Under the pieces are notes generated by a model. It made no database searches and was not told the origin of the DNA. It saw nothing but the letters and a program-made list of their open reading frames with translations. A stretch of 64,000 nucleotides of DNA, from contig OX485804.1 in assembly GCA_950295325.1 (NCBI GenBank), positions 33,852,001 through 33,916,000 on the forward strand, in the 5' to 3' direction. Of the stretch, positions 1 through 12,610 are shown in pieces. The translations under genes were made by a program, and so were the position numbers. Numbering within the stretch: the stretch's first letter is position 1; each line of letters starts with the position of its first letter. This stretch comes from Polytrichum commune (Eukaryota; Streptophyta; Polytrichopsida; Polytrichales; Polytrichaceae).

Positions 1-568
1 TTGAACGGGCGGCCGCCCCTGCCCGAATCTACTCCCCCTATAAGTTCATGGGGGCACTTTAACGTCCCCCGCCAACTTTGGGTAACCGTCACTACAGGGC
101 AGAGTGTATTTGGACTCGATTTCTTCTAGTGCTTACAGAAATTGCCGCGTGCTTTGAATTGAATCTTCAGTTCCTATTAAAAACCGTATAATCATCACTC
201 GCACCTTTTGTCCCATTAACCTTTTTAGCTTCCTTGACTTTAAAATCAATTTCATTTCATTTTTGATATCTCCAGAGGTGCTAAAATGAGTTTGGCCATG
301 AATGAACCGAAATAGATTGTTCCTCCGAGCATACAACACAAGTGGAAAAAAATTGTTTATTTGGCATGCAAAACAACCACTGGAAGCCCAAATTTCAGTG
401 AAAAGTCCCGTTGATTTCGTCCCCAACTCTATTCTCGCAAACACATAATTTTACACTCCAAGAAGTTGCGGAAAGCAAGACGTTGTCGACAGGGAATTTG
501 GTTAAGCAATGTGCCAGTCGATGACATAAAATTACGGAAGGCTGTGTACACTGGGAGCATGATCAATC
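1..568. other. 3' flank of the SET gene, no gene seen
   Basis: No supported gene. The first 60 bases are GC-rich with a palindromic NotI-type core (gcggccgc); the rest is AT-rich. Part of this stretch is probably the 3' untranslated or downstream region of the minus-strand gene whose stop codon is at 569-571. Confidence 0.5.
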
Positions 569-3500
569 CTACACCTGATAATCGCTTTTATCTACTATAG
601 ACTGCAAAAGACTAAGCCTCTGCTTCCCGTATGTGGACCGACAAATGTTGAGTGCACGTTGGTTGGCAGATTTGAACTGGACGGACTTCTTGCCACGGGT
701 TCTCCGGGCCGAATCTTTTGCAACAACAGCCATGTGCAATGTTGTCTCGCTTCCTGGACAAACGGTCCCCATAGCCTCGACAACCGATTCTAGATGAGGA
801 TGTAACTCATGGTCACCACTGATCATGTCGATGTAATGCAAGAATGAGGAGCGAACCCAATTGTTTTCTGCAGCATTCAACTTGAAGTCCTTCAGCTTAC
901 TCTCAAGTTTTTGGAAGAACTTCAATGCCGCCGATGTCTGGGTCTCTGATAGCTTCTCATCTGATACATACTCTGTCTTTGACCTGCTTGCCAACTCCAT
1001 CTGCATGACATACATCACTGGGAGCATTAATGTACGAAGTCGAATTTACAAATTAAATTTGCCAGTATATCATAATTTAATTACCAAGAGAGATAGTTAA
1101 TCCAGAGCTTTTCAAGATACATACTCGATAACAAGCAATCAAAAAAAGATGATCAGATGTATATTGAAATACAAACAAAACAAACATGAGGCAATAGGCA
1201 AATTTATGGTGGCTAGCCATTTGACCAGGGGCCATCCACAACAATCTACATGGAAGAAGCCATTTTCCAAGACATCCCCTCTGACTTCCTCGCATCCCGA
1301 CAGTGGATCCTTGTCTTGAGTTTCGGCTACAGCTCTATAGATAACGGAAAGACTCCAGAAAACTTCATGTCTCAACTCTTGCTATTGTGGTTGCACGATT
1401 TTTTAGCAAGATAAGTGTGCAAAGCAAAAAACTGCGTCTTAGAGACAACAAGTGGCTTACAATTGACACAGCGATGCAAAACTCACCAGCTTCGTATAAC
1501 GCTTGGTTACTCTGGAAAGTGGAACGTGGAGGGCGTCTTCAAGTTTGCAACGTGGACAGTGGCAAACAAAACCCCAACCCTTTGTACTCAGCTCCCTTCG
1601 CTGCTCTAATGGCTGGAAAATATCAAAATAGCTGCGTGTGACTTCGTCACCAGCACGCAAGTCACGAGAGGCAAAGATGAATAATGCCCTGCCCACAAGA
1701 ATTGGTGATGAACTTGGAAGGCACGAGTGGTTGATGAAGGAAGGTAGCCACCAAAGCCCCCAGTGCTCAACCTGCAAAATACTTGTTCTTTGAGTTGGAA
1801 TTGTGCATGTACCATATAATCAAGCTATTTACTGGACATACATAGTAAAGAGAGAAAGACACTGAGCACAACATTGGAAATCAAGTATTCCTGTTCTACT
1901 TCCCCCACAAAAACTCGCATACTAAAAGCTATTTCTATAAGCTACTACGAGCAACTCTTGTTTGCAGGGCTCCATGCAGAAAAATGCTGACCTTCTGATC
2001 TTGCTCTCCTGACCCTGGCAAATTCTTCCAGCCCATAGTGGCATTGCCATTAATTGCATTCAGTTGAATGATGCGGCGGATTCGATTGGCATCCAGAGGC
2101 TCTTGTTTCACAGAAACCCCAGCGCTGCTAGCTGAAAGAAGATACTCTGGTGGAGGTGGCAAAGTTCTTTCTCCATCAAATAGCATGGGCAGTTTCTGTA
2201 GACTTCTGTTGGAAGAATGAGTACTGTCATAAATTTTACGAAACTGTTCTTGAACCTTCCCACTAACAAATGCCTGTGATATCTCATCCCGTGTTTGATC
2301 CAATCCTTGCAGCGGCAGAAACGCTAACGGATTTGAAACAAGTAGCAGTTCTCCGGCCTCCACATCTTTCGTCAATACGAGACCTCGCCCGCGTCCTCTG
2401 CCGACATCACTGACAACCACTGGCCCAAGGTAGTCTGCACACACTGGGACTTCCCCTGAATGTTTTCCTTTCAGGTAATAGTTAGACAAGTCATACAGAC
2501 CCTGGCGACTTTGCTGTATTCCAATGTTGCTTTCATGCATTGCAAGTTGAAGGTCCTTGTCTGATGGAGCTCGAGGGGCAGCTACCTGAATACAACACCA
2601 GGTTCAGGTTAATAACAATGACAAAATTCAGGATGCAGAAGATTGAACAGATGTATGTGAATAACAGAGGTTGATATTCTAATTTTGACACTCTTCCTTG
2701 GGTTCGCGCTCAGATTCATATGGTCAACTGGCATGTGTTACAGATCACCTGAAGCGGATGCACACCTCAAGTCGATAATAACAACTGGCAATGAAGCCCC
2801 AGTGATAATTCATGGAGGACCTTCATTCAGATATAAAACAGAACTCCTCAAAACTACAAATCTCTCCAATTGGTGTAGATCGCTACTATTACTAAGAACT
2901 TGAATTCTAAGAAGGTGCAGTTACTAATTTCTAGACAAAGTTTGGAGAAGGCCTTTTCTGAGATGCTTGAGTCACGCAGATAATTTGAATGTCACTCCAA
3001 CACCCTAGAACAATATTTTCCTAACCATACTAATTGCAGATTGTGTGCACATTGGTCCAGTGCATTAAACATGTGCAAGTGAATTAACATACATAGCACA
3101 CTTATACTGCAAGAAAAGTTCAGAATGAAGTGGCAAGCGTTCAGGGCACCTGTAAAGTAGATAAAGCGTCCTCATACTGCCCAAGGCCAAGCAACGCCCT
3201 TCCTTTCCTGAACAAGCTCTTGAGATGGTTGGGGTCTCGTGACAAAGCATTCTGTGCATCTTCAAGTGCCATCTCATACCGATTGAGACGAATCCAAGCT
3301 TCTGCACGGTTGGAATAGCCAAGTAGAACCTCACTAGCACAGACAGAACCATTCAACCTTTGCTCCTCTTTTTCTGCTCGGAAAATACTCTTTGTGTAAA
3401 GTTCTGTTGCACCCAGAAAATCTTCCTCAGCAAACAACTGGTTGCCTATCACGCGCAAGTCGTTAGCACTTGCTGACTCCAATGGGTCACATATGGTAGA

Positions 3501-5899
3501 TGCACCTGAACTGCTTTGTGGTGTAGCTTCCTTAGGAAGAACGCTTTCACTTTCAGTTTTAGGTTTGTCTTCAAGGACGTTGGAGGCATCAGCAAGTGCA
3601 GAGTCACCAGTTTTGACTTTGCTATACTTGTCAAGAACTGCTGCACCCGGTGCCCAATCACTTGCTCGGGCCCTTGAATCTTCAGACTCCTGGACTGCTA
3701 ATAAACTGTCACTTCGTTGAAATCGCTTTTTTAAAATAGGTGTTCTCACTTCAGACACCCCTTCAGTCGATTCCAGAGGTGAATCTTTTGGGGAACTTGG
3801 CTCACTAGTCTCCTCTATTTGGTCGTGATCCTCGACAGAAATCGAACCCGATCCTGTTGGCACTTCGTCTTCTGCACCCTCGTGTACCTCCTCACTACAA
3901 TCAGCTGCTGAACCTGAACTCTGGAAGCGTTCTTGATCGAGAAGTTCCGACAACACTTCCTCTCCATTGAGCTCTGATGTATTCTGCGGTGTCTCCACGA
4001 CACACTCTTTATCTTCATCAAAAACTCTAGTCCCAACAGCATTAGTATCTTCTTTTATCTGCACATCCAAATCTTCAGCTCTATCTTTCTTATCCGTATG
4101 CACTCCTTCGTTGGAACCAGCTGACAACCCCTTCGTTTCTGACACACCAGATGTATTTTGTGGTGTCTCCTGCTCTTGTTGCTTATCTTCATCCATACTT
4201 GCCGCCATGGAAACATCATCCTCTGGTGCTTGTCCATCCACTTCACTTACAGTGGACTCTTCCATCTTATTGATAGATGAAGCATCATCTTTCAATCCAA
4301 TAGAATCTGCTTCAGGTGCGGATGACTCATCTGTCTTCGATGTTGCAGCCGCCTGCTCCATGACTGCACTTTCCATCTCAGGTTTCCTAATGCTTGCAAC
4401 CTCCTCTTCTATGGCCTTCTCTTGTATGGCTTCATTATCCGCCTTAGGTGGAATGGATGTTTCTAATTTGTCCTCAGAAACTTCCTCCACACTTGACCTT
4501 GAAGACTCTTCTGTGATCACCTCGGTGTCCACTTTCGATCCCGGGAATGCTTGCCGACAATTGGTGGAAGGATTCTCCTTCAAATCATCCAACGATTCTA
4601 GGTTCCTTATTTTGTTCGCAATATCCTGCTGGATAGGAACTTGCTTGCTGAACAAAACCGCCTTCATGGCGGGTTGTTGAAACTTCTCATGGCCCTCACT
4701 AATTCCCTCCGATTGCTGCTCAAAGAGATGCAATTTCCTAGAAAAGCTTTCATGTTCCAGGCTTGCAGATTGTGAGTCCCTATGATCGTGATAATATCCT
4801 TCATGTCCTACAGATTCATAGATTGTGGCTCCGTTCTCCCCGTTGCTCTCAGGCCTGGAAAGAAAAGCAATATCAACTGGACGCTCCACCAATACACCAA
4901 CCATCCCATCAGGGAAACGAGTAAGATAAGGATCCCGCACTGCAACCCTTGCACCCTCTGGATAGCAACATTGAGCTTGCGCCATGCTGGCTCTCAGGGG
5001 CACCGCGTTAGTCAAAATTAATTTTGTTGCGAGACCAGAGTCTTCTTCCAGCACATTAACCTGATAATAGCAATAGGAAAAAAAACAGTCAGACCTTCTT
5101 CTTTCGTACCAATCTATTGAACTACAAATTTGCTCAGTAAGGGTAAGCGGGCCTAAATCGGTTACTTATCTTGAATGGACGCCTATATGTGAGTGGTGCA
5201 TGGTTAGGCGTGAATCCAAAAAGACATCATGTGTTTCAAAGAGATTGGACTACAAGGTCAAAACTTGTTATTCATTCTATACTCAATAATCAACATAATT
5301 GGGGGGTCTGTGATCGAGTTATGGCATAACTCCTTAAACATCACCTTTGCAAATTCACATCAATTTAGGGGAGGCTCCCAATTCCTCTGCGATAGAACCT
5401 CTCTTCTCCATCCACATTCGCAGATCAGCCAAACTTAAGAATTCAAACTTCGAGAATCCGATTTCAAGAATTCACAAATTTCCAGGATGCTAGTAAGAAA
5501 GAAAGGAAGAAAGATACTAACCACAGAATTGATTTTGAGAGACTTCACGCATAGACAGCCTTCTAAGACATGTCTGCGATGAGTCTTTCCGACTTTCATA
5601 TCAGCTAGTGACACCGCCTTCAAGTCCTTCCATGGAGATTCCACATAAACAGGGGGAATCGGAGGTGCCTCGCTATCAGGCAACGATGTACCAGGTAACA
5701 ATCCCCTTTCAAGCATGGATGCATCATGTAGTGCTGCTATGTGAGCTGCGACCAATCCTGCCTTCTCAAAATTCTCTGATGCGTGCACAGTCTCCGCATG
5801 CCCTGGTCCCACAAACTTGCTTCCCACAGCAGGAGTCCCTGGTGACGGGTCATTTCCCGCCTTCTTCACTGGACTGCCCGACAATTCCATGTCACACAT
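569..5899 (-). CDS. TPR and SET domain protein (SMYD-like, TPR9/SDG35 type), 6 exons
   Basis: Probable protein lysine methyltransferase with a TPR protein-interaction module. Exons on the minus strand are 5522-5899, 3150-5060, 1992-2585, 1487-1771, 1250-1375 and 569-1000. All introns are phase 0 with GT-AG ends, giving 1241 aa. The N-terminal part (residues ~95-185) matches the region that precedes the TPRs in plant TPR-SET proteins such as At1g33400. Residues ~190-650 are an acidic, Ser/Thr/Glu-rich low-complexity stretch. TPR helices occupy ~658-763, from ANDLRVIGNQLF to GLGQYEDAL. The SET domain is split over exons 3 and 4: glycine-rich start GRGRGRG near 825, NHSC at 975-978, GDEVTRSYFDI with Tyr about 1009, and a post-SET cluster CHCPRC at 1031-1036. 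The start is the first ATG of the frame (5899); a second Met is at codon 4. The substrate is unknown. The exon 4/5 and 5/6 junctions rest on phase and splice sites only. Confidence 0.85.
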
Positions 5900-7783
5900 T
5901 ATCGATGGCTATTCTCGTCAGGACCAGCTCTTAAGCTCATCAGATCCCACCTCCAAATCCCAAACTACGGTGGATAACACTTGATCGCTTCAATCAGCAT
6001 TCCATCACCATACAAGAACTGCAAGTACATCCACAGGTATATTAATTAACAACCAAAGGAGCAAGAACGACCTACAAAGATCACTTTTACCAAAACCCGA
6101 GTCAATACACATCGTCTTTCACCATATCCATTTCAGCAGAAGCCGAACACATCGATTTTCGCTATAACCATTTTAGCAGAAGCTGGGAACAAATCGTTTT
6201 TCACCTAACCTTCGCAAAGACTCCATTTTGCAGTAGACATCACACACCAATGCATCAGGAGCAGTGCTCTTATGCATTAGGCATGATTAAAGCACTGCTC
6301 TCAAAATGCGCGATACTGAACAGCCAGCAGGCAGATATCTTAGAAGTCGCCAGACGAAACGGAATAATAACTTCCTTTCATCGCTCAACGCGTTCTGACA
6401 TCTGTTGTCCCTGGTGGCGTACCAGCACACGGCTTACGAAAAGAGCACGGCCCAGAGCAATAATGAGCTTGAGATTGAAATAATGTGACACGTGACAAAA
6501 CCTGCGCACGTTCGGTAAATCTCATCTCTTGTCACTATAGGAAGAACATGAGCTACTAGATTGTCTTTACTAGAAACGCTAGACTAGAAATGCTGGATAT
6601 GTAAGTTATACGTCTCTAGGACGTCTTCATCTGCCTCCCACCTCCATTTGAAAGATAAACATTGCGAGAGAAAGAGTAAGGTTGAACATTACGCTTGATC
6701 AAATGTGCGACACTGAATCAAATCTTTTCAACTCCTAGTACAGAGAATCTGGAAAGGATGTTGATCCAAATTTCGGCAAAGAACGTTAGGGGCCAATTAA
6801 ATGTCATTCTATGCTTCACCCCATGCGAGAGTCCTTTAGTCGCGCAAATACGGCACCAGACTGACAAAGGATGCGAATAAATCTTCAGGTGGCACCCGTA
6901 AAGAAATGACGACCTCGAGATCGCCATTCTGCAAGAAACAAGTTCACTACAGAGCTCCACATCATCATCCCCTGTCACCTGATCTCAAAAGATTTCCATC
7001 GGACCATGCCATCCAGAGTATGGCATGCAGAGCTCTTCCACATGATTCAAGTCTAAAGAGAGGCGAATTCGAAAGCAAAACTAACTTAAAGCTATGCTCA
7101 CCGCATTTTCCATCCACAGCATTGTGAAGTCTAATCACCCGGACATGCAACACTAGATAGAGAATGACGGCCACAAGACCGTGACCATAGCTCCAAGAAT
7201 CTACCACGATCCCGGAGGAAAATCTTGAACGAGACGAAAATTCTACATTCTTAGAACGCAAGGCAATACAACGGGATGTAATCGCTCACCTCAGCGCACG
7301 AGGCTCCGGATCTTCCTGGGGTCACTGCTCCAGATCCCTCCCCTCCCTCCCTCCCTCTCTCTCGCTCGCTCACACCATACGCTGGCTAAAATAAGTCAGA
7401 TTGCTTTGGCTATGCTAGCCTCTTTGCTTCGATTCACGCATCCCGCACCTCGTTAGAAAGCTCTCATTCGCCTCCTGCCGACGACGTGGGGTGTGGATGT
7501 GGCAGGCAAGAGCGGCGCCACCATCCAGCCTCGAACTTTTGTATCTAGGTCGCCTCCGTGATTCGGTGAGTCGCTCGCTGCCTCCCGCGGCCGCTGCTGC
7601 TCGCTCCTCTTCAAGATCCGCGTGTTCCGCTTTCGCCCCCTCCCATGCGCGTTCCCCGTTCCCAATGCGAGTTCCCACCCCGCTCGATCCTCAGCGTGTG
7701 TGTGGATGAACAGATACATACGAGCATGTGGATGTGTGATAGACTGACTGTTGGCCACGTGGCTCTTGGGTTTTTGAATAGTA
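5900..7783. other. 5' region of the SET gene; pyrimidine-rich tract, no coding gene
   Basis: No supported coding gene. Bases 7330-7370 are an uninterrupted CCCT/CTCT/CTCG pyrimidine tract on the plus strand. Bases 7480-7690 are distinctly GC-rich compared with the surroundings. This GC-rich patch ~1.4-1.8 kb upstream of the minus-strand SET gene is a candidate promoter or 5' leader, but no TATA box or start site can be assigned. The Arg/Ser-rich open frames here look like compositional artefacts. Confidence 0.4.
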
Positions 7784-7904
7784 CTCCCTCCGTCCCAAAA
7801 TGATTGTCCTACCCTTGGAGTTTTCTATTCCAAAATATTTGTAGGACAAACATTTTGGAATAGAAAACTCCAGGGGTAGGACAATCATTTTGAGACAAAG
7901 GGAG
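7784..7904. mobile_element. Stowaway-like MITE (121 bp)
   Basis: A 121-bp foldback starting CTCCCTCCGTCCCAAAATGA and ending with its near-exact reverse complement (ACTCCCTTTGTCTCAAAATG when read from the other strand). It is flanked by TA on both sides (7782-7783 and 7905-7906). The CTCCCTCCGT terminus and the TA target duplication are the hallmarks of Stowaway (Tc1/mariner-derived) MITEs. The arms pair over nearly the whole element, with no coding capacity. Confidence 0.9.
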
Positions 7905-9194
7905 TAAAATGATTTTCTCTTTGAAGGGTCCTTTATAAACCAAAGGCGATTGAGCGAGGGGGAGTTGTGATATTGGATTTGAGCATACTTCCCATTCGTA
8001 GATTATAAAAGCCTTGAAATAGTACACATCCCCCATAGGTTTTCACAATTGATATAGCATTTGGATTGATTTTTTAAGACCCCGAATTAGTTTAGTGTGA
8101 GTCATTTGAGATAAATTGTCTATGAAATTGTAGGGGTTCGAGTTTTTATGTTGGATTAAGTAAGCTCGTATGTGATAATCCTCTCTCGCGGTGGTTGTGA
8201 TTGAGGTTAATTTTTTTGGTTCTATTTCCATGGAAAAAGGCATAATAAATGTTAACCATAACCACCACCACCCTCTATCTCATCAACCCCATTGCTCCGA
8301 GTGGTTGTTCATGTGGCAACACTATAGAGCTTCAATTCCAAGGTCTAGAGTGAAAGTTGAGGAAGACAACCACTTTAACACTACAATCCAAAGCTAGCAA
8401 AGATAACAATCACTTTAAGTTATTATGAAGTCCAAGACCTAAAAGCGATGACAAATCATGAAATAAAAGACCGTTGACCCCACCATAACCACAACCACAA
8501 GGATTTGTACAAACGCGAGTGTGAATTAAAACAAATTGTAGTTGTGTTTGGTGAGTGTGGTTAATGACAACTGCCTATGTATTGCAAACAACCCTTTAGT
8601 AAACTAAGGTAGTTACAAAACCAAAGTGCACATCCATTTTTGTAATCTATGTCACATACAGTAGTTTGACAAATGTATTATTTAATATTAAGATTAAACG
8701 TTAAAAACATCTACATGCACATTCACTAACAAGACTTTTAGTCGATAACATAACATTATTCATATTTATAGCAATGTTATGTGGGATTGGCAATATTCCA
8801 CATAAATACTCCATAATCTTCCCCACATTCGATTTGTAGACCATTATGATGAACATGAACCAAACCTTGTAGTTTTACAATTCTTAATGGCCTTGAAACC
8901 CTCCCCAGATTAGACTATTAATTTCACATGATCGGATGTGGTTCAAAAATCGGTCTTGTAGTACCTTTACCACTTTGGCACTAATTAAGTTATTTTTGAA
9001 AATTTTACTTGTTAGAACCCAAATAATAAATATGGGAAAAACAAGTTTCCTTTAAATCCGGGATTATCAAACTTGAAAATATAACTTTAATTTTCAAATG
9101 GTGACTATAAATAGACAAGTTGATAAATGTTCAATGCTAGGTCTTAACAATTCTACTTCCAAAAACACATAGCTAATACAAATTTCCATCGTCT
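7905..9194. other. AT-rich intergenic DNA
   Basis: AT-rich, many stops in all frames, no recognisable gene or RNA. I see no clear repeat here beyond short CCA/CAACCAC-type motifs around 8240-8300. Confidence 0.5.
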
Positions 9195-9456
9195 GATCCG
9201 AGATGATCCTAAACTATCAGGTGACAGTAGAGAGGTACCCATTTCTAAATGGAGTGGTTGGCGGTTCAATTCCCACTGTGAAATCTTCTCTCTATTTGAC
9301 AAAAAAACTAACTAGGTAAGTAGGAAGCCAATAATCCATCCATCACAAGGTAGGCAGTAAACCCTACCCCTACATCAAGAGGATTCTTGAGCAGGGTAGG
9401 GCCAACAGGCTCAAATTCACATCGGATTGCTTGACATTGGTAATTTATTTATATTT
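9195..9456 (+). mobile_element. tRNA-derived SINE, copy 1
   Basis: The head carries a tRNA-like pol III promoter: an A-box-like GGTGACAGTAGAG followed by a B-box GGTTCAATTCCC near 9263. The body continues into a shared ~150-bp tail (AAGAGGATTCTTGAGCAGGG) and ends in repeated TTTA/ATTT. A near-perfect 13-bp target duplication flanks it: ATTTCCATCGTCT at 9182-9194 and ATTTCCATCATCT at 9457-9469. The same family occurs at 19219-19509, 30745-30998 and, as a reversed head fragment, at 31139-31235. Confidence 0.85.
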
Positions 9457-9469
9457 ATTTCCATCATCT

Positions 9470-12240
9470 CAAAAAGTTGGGCATATTTTTCTTATAACTC
9501 TCCAAACAAAAAAAACAATTTCATGGACTGAGTTGATCATATCAAATTTCTCATTGACGCTATCAAATTTATAAAATCCATATTATTATACTTCTTACTA
9601 TGTGACACCAATTTTGTAGAGTTTCTTTGCAACTGTATGGATGTGATCCTTTGATAGTACCCCCAGGGCCGGAGCCCAACCCAAGCTCCCCGAGACCAGT
9701 GGCGTCGATGAACATGGTAGTGGATGGATGACAAAGTGAAATGGATGCGTGCGTGTTCCCTGCTCCTTATGGACGTTCCCATGTCGCTGGATGAACTGAA
9801 CATGGTGGATGACATAACAGAACTGATGAACGAATCACGTTCCTGGTTCCCTGTTCCCTCCATGTGCGTTCCCCAATCCAGGCGGCCGTTCCCGATCCAC
9901 TAGCCCGACGAGCACGGCGGGAGATCCTGGGCGGATGTGGATGGATGACTGTTCGGTGAGCAAGATGTCACCAAGAATCTGGATGGATGGTTGTATGACG
10001 TGGCTCGGCGCGTTCCCATGTTCCCAGTTCCCCTAGGAGAGGCCATGTTTCTTGGAGGGGGAGTCATCGTTTTGGCAAAATCTACATTGATATGTGCAAG
10101 TAGGTTGCCCCACATTAATTTATCGACGTTTCACACTATTTTGGGTATTTATTAATATAATAAAAATAGTGATTAAAGGTTCCGCGATGCTCCACCTAGC
10201 CATTGATAAAGATATAGAAGTAAAGGCATCGTGATGCTCAACTGAACCATTGACAACGATATATGATTCAAGTACACTCTTGTGTCCCTAACATCATGCA
10301 TGTGGCAACCAAGGTGCACGTGGTATTAAGGAGGTTTGTAGTGTTAACATGGATACATGATAATAGAGGATTAGTGTAGCATGTGACATTACAGAACAAC
10401 ACAAATTCAACATGATAACAATGATGACAACATGGTGCTTGTGAGCACGTGGTTTGAATTCTTTGGTGGATTAATTGAATGTCAAAACCAGTGACATATG
10501 AGAAAGGAATGTGACAACAATGAGGAAGATTTAAACTAAGCACATCCATTCCCTAGGATTTTGGGACTTAAGAAAGGGAGTGACATTATAGAGGGTGACA
10601 TTACGGAGGTTAGGTGCAATGGGGGAGAATCCCAAATAATATTAGTATGTTTATTTAAATTTTATAATATGTATGTTCATATATTTCATAATTCAAATTT
10701 GGATAGTGAGACCATTTATAAATTATTTGTTTGAATATTGACATCTCAAAGCGGGCATTGACAATTATGTAGAATTGAAAAGGTAGGGTGGATTATATTT
10801 GTAAGAGTCCATATATATTATATTTTGGCTAATATCAATAGTAGGCTCTATTCAATGAAACTTGGTTCATAATGAATACACATTGGTACGATGTGGATGA
10901 ACAAAGAAAAATGAGGTTTTTAAGGTTAGAAGCACATTAATCTAGTTTTTTCTTCTCGATGTCAGTTTGCAAATCTCCACCAGCTTCATGGTCATGCCAT
11001 CTTCAATTTGCTTAGACATTTTGGAACCATCTCATTTTTCACAAGGTTTCTTCTTCGTTTGTGTAGAATTGACATGGTGGCGAGTGAGAGTCTAGAATGT
11101 TATGAGGTTGTTGAGGGTTTAGTTTGGAGGGAGGCGATGTTGGCACGAGTGATTAGGGTGTTTAGAATGCTTGATTCAACTTCATTCTTGGAGTGTTATG
11201 AGGAAGTTTCAGTTGCTCAAATGTTGTTATTTATTTGTTGTACATGTTGCGAGGGATTAGGACAGCGTTTGAGGAGCTCATTCTTGGTCACGTTGTTCCA
11301 GGTCTTTTGTGCAAATGCGGTTGGGGCTTTTGGAGTCAGTTTAGTTATTTTAAGATTTTTTTTTAATACTTTGGAAGCAATTATCATGTACCCTAAACTT
11401 TAAACCCAAAACCCTTGCATTTGTCCACAAATATGATGACTTGTGCCCATTGTGATGTGGTTAAATGTATGAATGTACTCATTGGTTTTATTCTTCCCCA
11501 TGCTATAATTATTTACATGACAAACATCAACAAACAAGAAACTCCACTACAATATCACGAGGAAAAAAGAAATTTGAAGTCATCTTTTTAGTAGAAAGAA
11601 TGAGTTGCAATTCATTGCATAACTTTGAAATTTATAATTACGTATAAGGTGAAGGAAAGTGTTGGTACGATGCAACATGAGTTGTGAGTTGGGTCCCTAC
11701 AAAATCCCAATGTGATATTATACTCCAAAAATATCGATACAGTTGTCCTTGTTCTTTCGTTTTCGTCCTTGAAAAGGCAACTAAATGTGTGCATCCCATC
11801 CTTTTACAAATCAACTTTATATCAAGGGTTGTTGATTTTTTTCCCCTACATGGTACGGTTGTGGGCAATCTTTCATTTTCGTCCCTAAATGATGACTAGA
11901 TGTGTGCATTCAAACCCATACAAATTAGGCTTAAAGCAAGGGGGTTGTTGATATTTCCTTAAACACTTACTATTCTCAAAATTCTCATCACATATCCAAA
12001 TACAAAAGAAGCTCCGACACACTCCACAACGCTCCAATATATTGCATTCTCACCTACAAATTATGACCCATGGTATAGGGTGCCCAACCGACAATGGGTT
12101 GGTGTTCAGTCCCATACTACTTTTGTTAATAATAATAAAGGTGGGTAGTGTGATATGCATGGATTAAAAGATTTAATGTTTGATTATGCAATAAATAAAG
12201 ACTAACTATGTTTTGTTGTACTTAGCATGTGAGCAGAGGG
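9470..12240. other. Gene-poor AT-rich region with a GC-richer GTTCCC-rich patch
   Basis: No supported gene. Bases 9655-10060 are GC-richer with recurrent GTTCCC and GGATGGATGA motifs; similar GTTCCC motifs occur at 7645-7680, so this may be a degraded dispersed repeat. A 131-codon open frame at 11008-11403 (+) has no recognisable domain, no splice partner and Leu/Phe-rich composition, so I do not call it a gene. Confidence 0.45.
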
Positions 12241-12243
12241 TGT

Positions 12244-12610
12244 TTGGAGTCATACAACTTCAAAGAAAAAATTGGGTCAGGCAACCCAAGAAAAAATGAT
12301 GCACGAGGGCTAGACAACCCATGAAGGAATTGTGCACATAAGTTAGACAACTCTTAATCGAAGATCTTTGTATTGGAGTTAGACAACTCCAAATAGGAGA
12401 TATGAAATAAAGTCAAACAACTCCCAACATATGGATGCTATTCATTGGATCTAGACAAACTCTCAATGGATAGATGAATATGGTTGGAATTAGACAATTC
12501 CAACTATAGAAGAATGGATGAATGCATTTAGTTGGGATTAGATAGTTCCAACTGAGAAGAATGGATGAATGAATCAAGTTGGAATGAGATAGTTCCTACT
12601 AGAAGAACCC
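12244..12610. repeat. Array of short imperfect palindromes (covarying hairpins)
   Basis: About ten short inverted repeats spaced ~30-45 bp share a central loop like TAGACA or TAGATA, while their stems differ. Examples are TTGGGTcaggcAACCCAA (about 12272), TTGGAGTTagacAACTCCAA (about 12376) and GTTGGAATTagacAATTCCAAC (about 12482). Two more units lie at 14605-14625 and 14640-14665, beyond the inserted LINE. Some stems change on both sides together. Several units are only partly paired. Confidence 0.7.

Noticed and set aside
3967-4680. 237-codon plus-strand open frame rich in Ser
   Set aside because: It is the antisense of the acidic Glu/Ser-rich exon 2 of the SET gene; the frame is open because of codon bias on the other strand.
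7415-7758. Overlapping Arg/Ala/Ser-rich open frames on both strands
   Set aside because: Low-complexity GC-rich DNA with no domain or splice partner; more likely the promoter or leader of the SET gene.
11008-11403. 131-codon plus-strand open frame
   Set aside because: No recognisable domain, Phe/Leu-rich composition and no supporting neighbours; a chance frame in AT-rich DNA is enough to explain it.
12061-12135. Possible pol III B-box (GTGTTCAGTCCC) followed by AAT repeats, suggesting another SINE
   Set aside because: No convincing A-box, no target duplication and no second copy seen.
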